17,469 nt of DNA from DASVDK01 sp036381125 [NCBI: Thermodesulfobacteriota bacterium] (lineage in GTDB: Bacteria > DASVDK01): assembly GCA_036381125.1 (NCBI GenBank), contig DASVDK010000146.1, positions 1 through 17,469 on the forward strand, in the 5' to 3' direction. The position numbers were made by a program, and so were the translations under genes. The notes under the pieces are model-generated. The model worked only from the letters and a program-made list of their open reading frames with translations. It had not been told where the DNA came from and did not search any database. Below are positions 1 through 7,468 of this stretch, in pieces. Each line of letters starts with the position of its first letter. Position 1 is the stretch's first letter.

Positions 1-321
1 CTCGAGGCCTGTCTCGCCGAGGGACGGGCGGCGCGCTCGATCGAGGCCTTCGAGCGGGCGGACGGCGCGCTGCACCTCGCCATCGTGCGCGCCACGCACA
101 ACCGACTCCTCGAGGCGGCGATCGAGGGCATCGACCGCGCCCGCCAGAACGCGGCGTGGGGGAAGCTCAAGCGCGACACGCTCACCCCCGAGCGGCGGGC
201 CTCGTACCAGGCCGAGCACGAGGCCATCGTCGCCGCCCTGCGCGAGCGCGACGCGGACCTCGCCCGCGCGCGGATCGCCGAGCACCTCCTCCACGTCCGG
301 AAGAACCTGCTCGGGTACTGA
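1..321 (+). CDS. GntR-family transcriptional regulator, FCD domain, C-terminal part only
   Basis: The frame is open from the first base, so the gene begins upstream of the window and only the last 106 residues are present. They read as the helical ligand-binding FCD domain of FadR-subfamily GntR regulators: an LHLAIVRATHNRLL helix (the F/L-H-x-A-I and H-N-R-L signature), then HEAIVAALRERDADLARARI and a final EHLLHVRKNLL helix. The His residues in these helices are the usual metal or ligand contacts of FCD domains. The winged-helix DNA-binding half lies outside the window. Regulators of this type usually control nearby catabolic or transport genes and respond to an organic acid; the ligand cannot be told from this part. 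The gene is followed 27 bp later by a strong hairpin, which suggests it ends its own transcript. Confidence 0.85.
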   Translation, partial: LEACLAEGRAARSIEAFERADGALHLAIVRATHNRLLEAAIEGIDRARQNAAWGKLKRDTLTPERRASYQAEHEAIVAALRERDADLARARIAEHLLHVRKNLLGY

Positions 322-348
322 CGCCGCGCCCGCGCGCGCCGCTACCGC

Positions 349-371
349 ACCGGCCGCCCAGGGCGGCCGGT
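349..371 (+). terminator. GC-rich hairpin after the GntR gene
   Basis: A perfect inverted repeat with 11-bp arms (ACCGGCCGCCC and GGGCGGCCGGT) around a single A at 360, starting 27 bp after the regulator stop codon. No T-tract follows, so it is not a textbook intrinsic terminator. A very stable hairpin at this place may still stop or stabilise the transcript; a regulator operator is the alternative. Confidence 0.45.
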
Positions 372-421
372 CCGACCGCCGCCTTCGCGAACAGGGTTCG
401 TGTCGGACAGGGAGGTCACTC

Positions 422-1153
422 ATGCGCGGCATACGCTCGCCCGGACTCCAGGGCGGCCTGCTCGTCGCCGCCGCCGTCGGCCTCGTCCTCGTCGTCCTCG
501 CCTCCGGAGACCCCGCCACCGGCCAGGGGCGGTCCGCGCCGCCGGGCGCGACCGGCACGCACCACGTCCTGCCCGCCACGCTCGAGACCGTTCAGTGGGG
601 CTGGCTCGATCCCAAGGAGCCGCCGAAGCTCACGATCGAGTCGGGCGACACCGTGGCGGTCGAGACGATGATGCACTCCCACGACAAGATCCAGCCGGGC
701 GTGACGATGGAGGAGATCGTCGCGCTCAGGAAGGCCAACCCGGGCGGCGGCCCGCACTCGCTCACCGGGCCCATCTACGTGAAGGGCGCCGAGCCGGGCG
801 ACGTCATGGAGATCCGGATCCTCAAGATCGTCCCGAAGCCCTTCGGGACCAACTTCAACCTCCCCGGGAAGGAGTTCCCGACCATCGGCGCGCTGGCGCC
901 CGAGTTCCCGAACGGCTGGGTCCGCTACTTCGTGTTCGATCCCGAGCTCGAGACGACCGAGTTCAGGCCGGGCATCACGCTCGACCTGCAGCCCTTCCCG
1001 GGCACGCTCGCCGTCGGCATCGACCCCGACGACCCCTACGAGGCCTACGCGCTCACGTCCATGGCGGTCGACTGCCGGGTGAGCCAGATCGTGGACGTCC
1101 GCAAGGGGGTCCACTGCATGGTGCCGAAGAGCCTCTTCACCGACCGCTCCTGA
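422..1153 (+). CDS. Acetamidase/formamidase-family protein, exported, with an internal in-frame deletion
   Basis: 243 residues starting at an ATG behind a good AGGGAGGT ribosome site at about 408-416. Residues 1-38 look like a long signal peptide or membrane anchor (hydrophobic run GLLVAAAVGLVLVVLA). The rest matches the FmdA/AmdA amidase family: an N-terminal half with EPGDVMEIRIL and a PFPGTLAVGI segment, and the C-terminal segment EAYALTSMAVDCRVSQIVD followed by KGVHCMVPKSLF. Family members are normally about 300-400 residues. The whole central part, including the conserved GDxHxxQGDGE-type stretch, is missing: residue 205 (Pro, after GIDPDD) runs straight into the C-terminal EAYALTS helix. 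The join lies near 1031-1036. As written it is unlikely to be an active amidase. The ORF is intact, so it is listed as a CDS, but a decayed gene or assembly error is possible. The following gene starts at the overlapping TGATG at 1151-1155. Confidence 0.75.
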   Translation: MRGIRSPGLQGGLLVAAAVGLVLVVLASGDPATGQGRSAPPGATGTHHVLPATLETVQWGWLDPKEPPKLTIESGDTVAVETMMHSHDKIQPGVTMEEIVALRKANPGGGPHSLTGPIYVKGAEPGDVMEIRILKIVPKPFGTNFNLPGKEFPTIGALAPEFPNGWVRYFVFDPELETTEFRPGITLDLQPFPGTLAVGIDPDDPYEAYALTSMAVDCRVSQIVDVRKGVHCMVPKSLFTDRS

Positions 1154-1244
1154 TGGGGCCCGTGGCGCGACGGGGGAGCGGCTGCGCGTCGTCACGACCA
1201 CCACCGACCTGCGCTCGCCCGTCGAGGCCGTCGGCGGCGACCTC

Positions 1245-2030
1245 GTGACCGCCGTGAGCCTCCTCGCGGCGGCCCAGAACCCGCACGCCTTCGCGGCCCG
1301 GCCGCGCGACCTCGCGGCCGTGCGCGAGGCCGACCTCCTGGTCCGGATCGGGCTCGATCACGAGCCGTGGACGCGAGCCCTCGTGGCGCGCGCCGGCAAC
1401 CCCCGCATCGCGCTCGGCGGGCCGGCCGACGTCGTGGTCTCGAAGGGGCTCGACCTCCTCGAGCCGGCCGCTCGCACGGGCGGCCCGCCCGGGCATGCCC
1501 ACGCCTTCGGCAACACGCACGTCTGGCTCGACCCCGGGCACGCCGAGCCGATCACGCGGGCCATCGCGGACGCGCTCGCCGCGGCGCGCCCGCGCGAGCG
1601 CGAGGTCGTCGAGGCTCGCCGCGCGGAGCTGCTCGCGCGCGTCGAGGCCGGCCTCGCCAGGTGGACCGCCCGCCTTGCGCCCTACCGGGGGATCCGGGTC
1701 GCGGCGGTGCACGACAGCTTCCCGTACCTCGCCCGGCGCTTCGGGCTCGAGATCGTCGGGCACCTCGAGCCGCAGCCGGGGATTGCGCCGCCGCCGGCCC
1801 ACCTCGCGCGGCTCGCCGCCGAGATACGCCGTCACGGCGTCCGGGTCGTCCTCGCCGAGGCGTGGCAGCCCGAGGACCTCGCCCGGCGCGTGGCCTCGGC
1901 CGCCGGTGCGACGGTCGTCCTCCTGCCCACGTCGGTCGACAGCGTCCCCGGCACGGGCGACTACGTGGCCCTGATGGACGTGATCGTCGAGCGGCTCGCG
2001 GCCGGCCTCGCGGCCGCCGCCGCGCGGTAG
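1245..2030 (+). CDS. Zinc/manganese-type ABC transporter substrate-binding protein (ZnuA/TroA family), N-terminus defective
   Basis: Cluster A-I (TroA/ZnuA) metal-binding protein that would hand Zn2+ or Mn2+ to the permease encoded just downstream. Visible metal-site signatures, numbered from the GTG at 1245, are H14 in QNPHAF, H92 in NTHVWLDP, H156 in AVHDSFPYL, and the acidic SVDSVPGTGDYVALMD segment near the C-terminus. A short His-containing stretch (GHAHAFGNTH) replaces the long His-rich loop of many ZnuA proteins. Family-like sequence (GERLRVVTTTTDLRSPVEAVGGDLV) continues in the same frame upstream to about 1173, but there is no ATG/GTG/TTG there and no signal peptide. The ATG at 1153-1155 that overlaps the preceding stop is in another frame, which closes at 1248. 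Translation may start at GTG 1245 or a weak CTG at 1182, or the gene may have lost its 5' end. The 3' end is normal and lies 8 bp before the permease start. Confidence 0.75.
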   Translation: MTAVSLLAAAQNPHAFAARPRDLAAVREADLLVRIGLDHEPWTRALVARAGNPRIALGGPADVVVSKGLDLLEPAARTGGPPGHAHAFGNTHVWLDPGHAEPITRAIADALAAARPREREVVEARRAELLARVEAGLARWTARLAPYRGIRVAAVHDSFPYLARRFGLEIVGHLEPQPGIAPPPAHLARLAAEIRRHGVRVVLAEAWQPEDLARRVASAAGATVVLLPTSVDSVPGTGDYVALMDVIVERLAAGLAAAAAR

Positions 2031-2038
2031 CGGCGATC

Positions 2039-3175
2039 GTGGACGCGCTCGTCTTCCTCTGGCCCGCCCTGGCCGCCGGTCTCGTCCTGGCGGGCATCCA
2101 CGCCTACCTCGGTCTTCACGTTCTCGTGCGCGGCGTCATCTTCGTCGATCTGGCGCTCGCCCAGGCGGCGGCGCTCGGCGCGGCGGTGGCGACGCTGGCG
2201 GGCCACCCGTCCCAGGGGGCGACGACCTTCGGCTACTCGCTGGCCTTCGCGCTCGGGGGAGCCGGCCTGCTGGCGCTCTCGCGGCAGCGGCACCCGCGTG
2301 TGCCGCAGGAGGCGCTCATCGGGGTCGTGTACGTCGTCGCGGCTGCCCTCGTCGTGCTCGTCCTCGACCGGTCGCCCGAGGGAGCCGAGCGCGTCAAGGG
2401 GCTCCTGCTCGGCGACATCGTCACCATCGATGCGGCGCACGTCGGGACGCTGGCGCTGCTCTACGCCGCCGTCGGCGCGATCCTGGCCGAGGGCGTGGGA
2501 CGCCGCCTCGCGATCGGCTGGACCGTGGGGGAGGCCGGCGCCGTGGCCGGGCTCGGCGCCTCGCTCGCCTTCGACCTGCCGACCGGCGCGGCGATCGTCT
2601 CGCTGCTCGGGCTCGCGCTCCTCGGCGTCCTGGCTGCCCGCGCGGCCCTCGGCCCCCGGGGGCGGCGGCGAGAAAGCCTCGCGCGGGCCGGGCGCGTGGT
2701 CGTGGCCGGGGGCGGCATCGCGCTCGCCGCCGCAGGCGCCGGCCTGGCCGCCTTCCCGGCCTGGAGCTACGGCTGGCTCACGCTGATCGAGCGGGCGCTG
2801 CCGCTCGTCGAGACCGCCTTCCTCACGCCGGCCGAGCGGCAGGTCCGCGAGGACACGCTCCGGACGGCCGCCTGGAACGAGGCGGAGGTCGCCCGACTCG
2901 CGGCCGTGCGGGAGGCCGTGCGGTTCGGGGCGCGGACCATGGACGCCGAGGCCGAGGACCGGCTCCGGCAGTACCTCCTCGCGCGGCAGGAGATCGCGGC
3001 CGGCGACCGGTTCGTGCTCGCGGCGCTCCGGGGCCGCGCGCGGGCCAGGCAGCGCTTCGTCGTCGGGGTCCCGCTCGTCGTCGGCGGCGTCGCTCTGGCC
3101 TTGTGGTCCGTCCGGCAGCGCTATGGGAGTGGAAGGGCGGGGTTGGTGCCCCACTCTAAGGCACGGATTAGCTGA
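2039..3175 (+). CDS. Metal ABC transporter permease (ZnuB/ABC-3 family) with extended C-terminus
   Basis: Starts at GTG 2039, 8 bp after the binding-protein stop. An in-frame ORF reaches back to 1367 but only overlaps the previous gene, so that extension is rejected. Residues 1 to about 220 are the multi-helix ABC-3 permease core: LAAGLVLAGIHAYLGLHVLVRGVIFVDLALAQAAALG at the start, a VPQEALIGVVYVVAAALVVLVLD segment, LLLGDIVTI, and later helices including LPTGAAIVSLLGLALLGVLAA. This core would form the membrane channel for Zn2+ or Mn2+. After about residue 225 there is another hydrophobic helix, a charged soluble stretch of about 80 residues (rich in Ala, Arg and Glu), and a last helix (VVGVPLVVGGVALALW). 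At 378 residues it is about 100 longer than typical ZnuB. The last 15-20 residues (after QRYG) have a different base composition and probably come from the inserted block. No ATPase gene is present beside it. Confidence 0.8.
   Translation: MDALVFLWPALAAGLVLAGIHAYLGLHVLVRGVIFVDLALAQAAALGAAVATLAGHPSQGATTFGYSLAFALGGAGLLALSRQRHPRVPQEALIGVVYVVAAALVVLVLDRSPEGAERVKGLLLGDIVTIDAAHVGTLALLYAAVGAILAEGVGRRLAIGWTVGEAGAVAGLGASLAFDLPTGAAIVSLLGLALLGVLAARAALGPRGRRRESLARAGRVVVAGGGIALAAAGAGLAAFPAWSYGWLTLIERALPLVETAFLTPAERQVREDTLRTAAWNEAEVARLAAVREAVRFGARTMDAEAEDRLRQYLLARQEIAAGDRFVLAALRGRARARQRFVVGVPLVVGGVALALWSVRQRYGSGRAGLVPHSKARIS
3127..3156. other. Inverted repeat at the left edge of the lower-GC block
   Basis: GAGTGG at 3127-3132 pairs with CCACTC at 3151-3156, and an inner GGGG/CCCC pairing is also possible. 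It lies at the point where composition changes, between the end of the permease core and the convergent stop of the TPR gene. It may be a two-way terminator for the convergent genes or mark the insertion edge. The arms are short and no T-tract follows. Confidence 0.25.
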
Positions 3176-6100
3176 TAAGGCCTCGACTCAAGGCACGCTG
3201 CTGCTCCCACAGTTCAATGCTACGGAATATCGTATGCTCTGCCAACGGAAGCAAAGCCAAGCGAGGTCTCAAAGCCGCCCTGAGTTTGCGAAGGACCCGG
3301 CTCACCAGACGACCAGTGGTCAGGACAGTGAGCACCAAGTCAAGTACCGCCAACTTCTGGTGATACAGCGCCTGTTCCAGCCAAACGGTTCGTATTAGAC
3401 TAGCCAGTATGACTACGGCTCGATCCTCATCGCATTCCGGCCCTTGTAGCAGATCAAAGACTCGGGCTGTCTTTCGGTCGACATTCATTTCTCCATCAAG
3501 TAGCATCCCGAGTAGCGTTTCCGCATCGACGGACAGGAAGTGATAGTTGCCGCCCACGAGCTTCCTTATCGCATCCCGGTATCCTTTCGCTTCTAGCAGG
3601 CCGCGATCCCGCATGGCCTGCAAGACTGTTTGGGTCCAGAGCCCGTCCACGCCCCACTCAGCTTGTGCGACACGACGAAGTGCGAGGTCGTCGGCGTAAA
3701 GCGGCGCTCCATGTTCGCTCGCAACTAAGGCGGCCGCCGCGGAGGCTTTCCCAAGAACTTGCTCAAACTCCTCCAATCGAGCCTTGCCCAGGGTTAGAGC
3801 CGCGGATACAGGCACAACCTGCGCGCTCGATGAGATAAACTGGAGGATCGTCTCAGGCACCGTTCTCCTTCGTGTCCATGCCTCGGGGCTGATCTCCTCG
3901 TGTACGTATCGGTCTCCGATCCTCGCCAATGTGCCGGCGGGTGGTGGCAACATGTCGTCTTCGACAATGGCCTCTGTAAGAGCATCGATCACCGCCTGCG
4001 GCACGAGAAGCCGTTCGACGAGCTTCGGCAGTAGCGGCAAGAGGTTGAGGTAGTGAATCCCCAAGAGGGCCGTTAGATCGACTACTATCGTCCGCGCCGT
4101 AGCAAGCAGTTCTCTTTCTTTTGCGAGCTCCTCGGCAATACCTCCCGAAGCCACGAGACGGGCTTCTGGCATCGAAATCAACCCCATCCAGGTGTCGATC
4201 AGGCTACTATGAGTCGCCTTTGCGACAGCGCCAAGAGGGAACTGTCCCGTGCGATGGAGCTTAACAGCCGCCTCCACCTGACGCGCACGCGCATCGACCG
4301 CAGCGAGGATCTTCGAGACATCGCCTTCGGCTATTTCGAGTCGATGCAAGCCTTTGTTCTCGGGGAACCATGTGGTGAACGTACTGAACGTCTCCTGGAA
4401 GGCGAAGACGTATTTGCTCTGCACGTCGACGACCTCATAAGGCGGCTCTTCGAATGGCTCGCTCCTCAGAGACACACGGCCCCCTTTGCGGAGTCCCAAG
4501 AGTCTCTTCGCCAAAGGATCATCCAGGGCAAGCTCGCAACGCTCTAGTTGGGGAGTTCCCTCTGCTAGAAGTGTAAAGTGCCGTTTCTCTGCCCCGCGCC
4601 TAAGGTGGACAGTGCAATCGGGAACAACATGATCGACGGACAGGACCGCCTCGTCTGATTTCTCATGGGCGAGAAACAGCCCTGCGTACTGCAAGTGGAT
4701 CTGCGGGTCGTTGAACCCAATGCGCCGCGCTAGGTATGCGAGCGCCAGGGCACCATCGAGTCCAAGTAATCGACGCGCCTGTGCGACCTCCATAAGCGCA
4801 CGGGCGTTCTGTTCGATATCTTGCCTTCTGATGGAGGTGACGAGCGTGCGAGCGGAATCCCGATCACCCATCCGAATGTCCAACTTAACGAGGCGCAGGC
4901 GGTGCTCAATACGGTCTGGTTCGAGGGCCGCAAGGGCAGCTGTTAACTTTCTCGCCTCTCGGATATCGCCGATGTACTCGAGAATGCGCGCCTCGACCTC
5001 GGAGACGACGGGTATAGGGCCAGTGTCTCCACGAATGCTCTTGGCGATGAGAAACGCCTCGCGTAGTGAACCCGAGTTGAGCAGGCTGATTAGATATTTC
5101 CGAAGAATAGGGTTGTCGCGCTGGGTGTCGGCGATACGCCCAAGCGTCTCTGCCGCTTCTGGATATCGCTGTTGCTCGTAGTACAGAAGACCGAGATCGA
5201 GAGCGATTCTCTCGCTTTGAGGCCCTGATGAGTATCCAAGAGCTTCGCGGAGAAGCTCTATCGCTTCGTCTGGACGCCTTTGGGCCCGCCGGCAACGAGC
5301 TGCTGCCGCCAGTGCCTCGGGGTCGGCTGGCCAGGTCCGACTAATGGACCGAAGCACCTCCTCGGCGGCCGGCATATCGCCGTCTTCGGCAAGGGCGACG
5401 GCAAGTATCTCGGATATCACGAGTTGCTCAGCGTCGTGGAGGTCGGGACGCCAAAGCCGCCTGAGCAGGGTCGCGGCGTCCGCCGGTCGTCCAACCCGTC
5501 GGAGGGTTTGAGCTACAAGTGCCGCGATATCCGGATCGTCCTGTCCCTGTGGGATGCGCTGGAGAGTCGCTAATGCCTCTTCCGCCTTCCCGGTCTCGAG
5601 AAGGGCCGACGCTTTGAGCTTGCTGGCTCGACGCTGTGAGGCATCGAGTAGCAGCGCCCGGTCGCAATCAGCGGCTGCTTCTTCAGCTCTTCCAAGAAGG
5701 AGACGCACGGCTGCGCGGTTCGTGAGAGCGTCACTAAGGCGTGACGGGCTCTCGTGGTCCTCAAGTAAGACCACGGCTCGCGACAGTGCCTCTTCTGCTC
5801 GCTCGGCTGGGTCACGCTGGGCCGCCGACAATCGCCAAGGGAGGGGAGGGTTCGAAGCTATGGACTCCTGTACCGGATTGAAGAGCGCTTGGGCCAGTAG
5901 CGCATGAGCGTCAGGATCCTCCGGCTGCTCCTGGACAGCTCTGCGAAGGAAGGGCATCGACTCGGCGTATCGGCCTCTACGATTCCAAAGCTCACCAAGT
6001 ACGAGAGCGCATGTCCCGTCAGCGGCTATCCAGGGTTCGGCTGCGAGAAGGTCTTGAATCTCGTCCGTGTGGCCTAGTCGATCAAGCGCTTGAATATAGA

Positions 6101-7064
6101 CAGCCCTAGCTTGCGGGTCGTTAGGGGCGAGGCCTCTGGCTTCAGTGCTCAGCCGCCTTGCCTCCTCTAGCTCGTCTCTGAGGAGGGCGGCAGTAGCTGC
6201 GTTCGTCAGCGCCGTTGGATGACCCGGACGCAACGCCAATGCGACATCGAACTGCCGAACGGCAAACGTGGTATCGCCCAGTTGGAGCGCACACGCCCCA
6301 AGGTTCGTGGCAAGCCGGAACGCGATGTCGACTGAAGGTGAGGTATCGCCGATCTCGGCACGAACGGCCTCCAACAGTTGGCGTGCGCTGCGGGCGCGTC
6401 CGCGGATGAGTAGAGAGCGGGCCGCGTCGATCTTGGCGTGTACCTTAAGGTCCGAGGTCTCGCGAGCCCGGCCGGAGTCATCTGGTGGAATACGAGGAGC
6501 CAGATCGCTTGCAGGTGCCCTTTGCATCTGGATTTCGCGGAGCGATTGGCGCTGTAAATCGAGCAGTTGCTGAGTTGATTCGTCAACGCGGCTGAGAATG
6601 TCTGCCGCGCGCGCCTGTCGATCTAGTACCGCTGAAGTCAGCACCTCTGTTCGGGCTGCTAAGGTTGGCAGTCCCTCGTCTGTCTTGAGTAGTTCATACT
6701 CGAGGTGCTTCGCGAATGTCGTCAGGATTTGGTGTGCGGCCGCGCGGCTATCGCCGGCTGCTTCAAGTTGCGTTTGCTGGATGAAGCCGTCAACGAGGTC
6801 CACGTCGACGATGTCGCGATCGCCGGCCCTGAGGCGCTTCACAGTGCGCTCAAAGTCGGCGCTGCCGATCCAGGCTTCAAGAGCGAAGGTCACGGTGAGT
6901 CGCGTGATTGGAAGGTCGCCACAGTCGGCTTGCGTAGCAGCGATAGCCCGTCGTACCGGAGGGGTGCGAACCAGTGCCGCGAAGCCGCCCCTAGCAGCGG
7001 CGCTGATGATCGGGCTAGCAACCTTCCAGAGCAGTTCAGTTAGCGTTATCCCGTCAAGCATCAC
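3168..7064 (-). CDS. TPR-GreAB-C-PIN protein, predicted conflict/defence ribonuclease
   Basis: 1298 residues. The codons GTG (7064) and ATG (7061) are adjacent; a GAGG 8 nt before the ATG favours 7061. Residues 1-215 are a mostly helical region I do not recognise, ending in a coiled-coil-like stretch. About 215-810 is a long array of TPR-type helical hairpins (for example RARSARQLLEAVRAEI, TNLGACALQLGDTTFAVRQF, DLGLLYYEQQRYPEAAETL). About 815-895 resembles the GreA/GreB C-terminal domain: CELALDDPLAKRLLGLRKGG with DD at 848-849, then YEVVDVQSKYVF. From about 985 a PIN-like nuclease fold follows: TIVVDLTALL with D996, a helix with several acidic residues (VIDALTEAIVEDD), and LYADDLALRR with D1125/D1126. 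The last 150 residues are helical. GreAB-C binds RNA polymerase in Gre factors and PIN domains cut RNA, so a nuclease aimed at transcription or nascent RNA is plausible but inferred. The gene is convergent with the metal permease (8-bp overlap) and has no obvious partner gene. Composition indicates transfer. Confidence 0.85.
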   Translation of the reverse strand: MMLDGITLTELLWKVASPIISAAARGGFAALVRTPPVRRAIAATQADCGDLPITRLTVTFALEAWIGSADFERTVKRLRAGDRDIVDVDLVDGFIQQTQLEAAGDSRAAAHQILTTFAKHLEYELLKTDEGLPTLAARTEVLTSAVLDRQARAADILSRVDESTQQLLDLQRQSLREIQMQRAPASDLAPRIPPDDSGRARETSDLKVHAKIDAARSLLIRGRARSARQLLEAVRAEIGDTSPSVDIAFRLATNLGACALQLGDTTFAVRQFDVALALRPGHPTALTNAATAALLRDELEEARRLSTEARGLAPNDPQARAVYIQALDRLGHTDEIQDLLAAEPWIAADGTCALVLGELWNRRGRYAESMPFLRRAVQEQPEDPDAHALLAQALFNPVQESIASNPPLPWRLSAAQRDPAERAEEALSRAVVLLEDHESPSRLSDALTNRAAVRLLLGRAEEAAADCDRALLLDASQRRASKLKASALLETGKAEEALATLQRIPQGQDDPDIAALVAQTLRRVGRPADAATLLRRLWRPDLHDAEQLVISEILAVALAEDGDMPAAEEVLRSISRTWPADPEALAAAARCRRAQRRPDEAIELLREALGYSSGPQSERIALDLGLLYYEQQRYPEAAETLGRIADTQRDNPILRKYLISLLNSGSLREAFLIAKSIRGDTGPIPVVSEVEARILEYIGDIREARKLTAALAALEPDRIEHRLRLVKLDIRMGDRDSARTLVTSIRRQDIEQNARALMEVAQARRLLGLDGALALAYLARRIGFNDPQIHLQYAGLFLAHEKSDEAVLSVDHVVPDCTVHLRRGAEKRHFTLLAEGTPQLERCELALDDPLAKRLLGLRKGGRVSLRSEPFEEPPYEVVDVQSKYVFAFQETFSTFTTWFPENKGLHRLEIAEGDVSKILAAVDARARQVEAAVKLHRTGQFPLGAVAKATHSSLIDTWMGLISMPEARLVASGGIAEELAKERELLATARTIVVDLTALLGIHYLNLLPLLPKLVERLLVPQAVIDALTEAIVEDDMLPPPAGTLARIGDRYVHEEISPEAWTRRRTVPETILQFISSSAQVVPVSAALTLGKARLEEFEQVLGKASAAAALVASEHGAPLYADDLALRRVAQAEWGVDGLWTQTVLQAMRDRGLLEAKGYRDAIRKLVGGNYHFLSVDAETLLGMLLDGEMNVDRKTARVFDLLQGPECDEDRAVVILASLIRTVWLEQALYHQKLAVLDLVLTVLTTGRLVSRVLRKLRAALRPRLALLPLAEHTIFRSIELWEQQRALSRGLIS

Positions 7065-7468
7065 GATCGCCTCAGTGACTACGGTTCGGGTGCACCTAAT
7101 AGATCCGTCCCGGACCCGGTAACCGTTGCCCTACCTCCCGCACCGCGCATCACCGGCTTCTGAAAGTTCTTGCGCCGGCCGCGTGACACGCGATCCACAA
7201 GCCGTACCGTGATGAGAGACGCAACCGCGAGCTTCTTGGAAGCGCTGAATCTTTCAGGGTTCGCAAAGCCGCCACCCGCGTTCTCCTACTGGCAGGAGGA
7301 GCCGGAGCAGGGGGGACCGTGAGATAGATGCAGTTCCCGCTCACAGCGTAGCTCGGCCGACAGCCCGCCCTAGAACCTGTTATGCACCTCCCGCTGCCGG
7401 CATCCGAACGATTCGGGCCAGCGCGAGACCGGCGACGGCTATGAGACCGAGTCCGACGCCCTCGCGGG
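7065..7468. other. About 400 bp with no convincing gene, right part of the lower-GC block
   Basis: The stretch separates the TPR gene from the HNH gene on the same strand, so these two are probably not one transcript. On the plus strand a 36-codon ORF runs from ATG 7212 (or GTG 7209) to TGA 7320-7322 and reads MRDATASFLEALNLSGF then PPPAFSYWQEEPEQGGP. It lacks a clear ribosome site and I recognise no family; it may be chance or a remnant. A minus-strand ORF over the same bases (7344-7150) looks like a shadow. Composition changes back to high GC near 7380. Confidence 0.3.
7096..7122 (-). promoter_or_regulatory. Weak promoter candidate for the TPR-GreAB-C-PIN gene
   Basis: On the minus strand a TATTAG (7101-7096) lies about 35 bp before the start codon, with TTACCG (7122-7117) upstream at 15-bp spacing. 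Both boxes are imperfect and the spacing is short. The position would give a short leader. It is the best match I see in the upstream 100 bp. Confidence 0.2.

Larger units (their letters stand above)
3125..7380. other. Lower-GC block, probable horizontally acquired island
   Basis: From about 3125 to about 7380 the sequence drops to roughly 55-60% GC by eye, with many A/T-ending codons and TAG/TAA/ATA words, against well over 70% on both sides. The block holds one very large gene and about 400 bp of non-coding sequence. It starts inside the 3' end of the metal permease gene and ends just before the HNH gene. I found no tRNA, no integrase and no clear direct repeats at the edges, so the mechanism of entry is not visible and the limits are approximate. 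Confidence 0.6.

Noticed and set aside
1367-2038. N-terminal extension of the metal permease by 224 residues
   Set aside because: This part lies fully over the binding-protein gene in another frame and is Arg/Ala/Pro-rich nonsense; the permease core begins at GTG 2039.
5840-5860. GGTTCGAA, which recalls a tRNA T-loop, inside the lower-GC block
   Set aside because: It lies inside the TPR coding frame and no matching acceptor, D or anticodon stems can be formed around it. I found no tRNA in the window.
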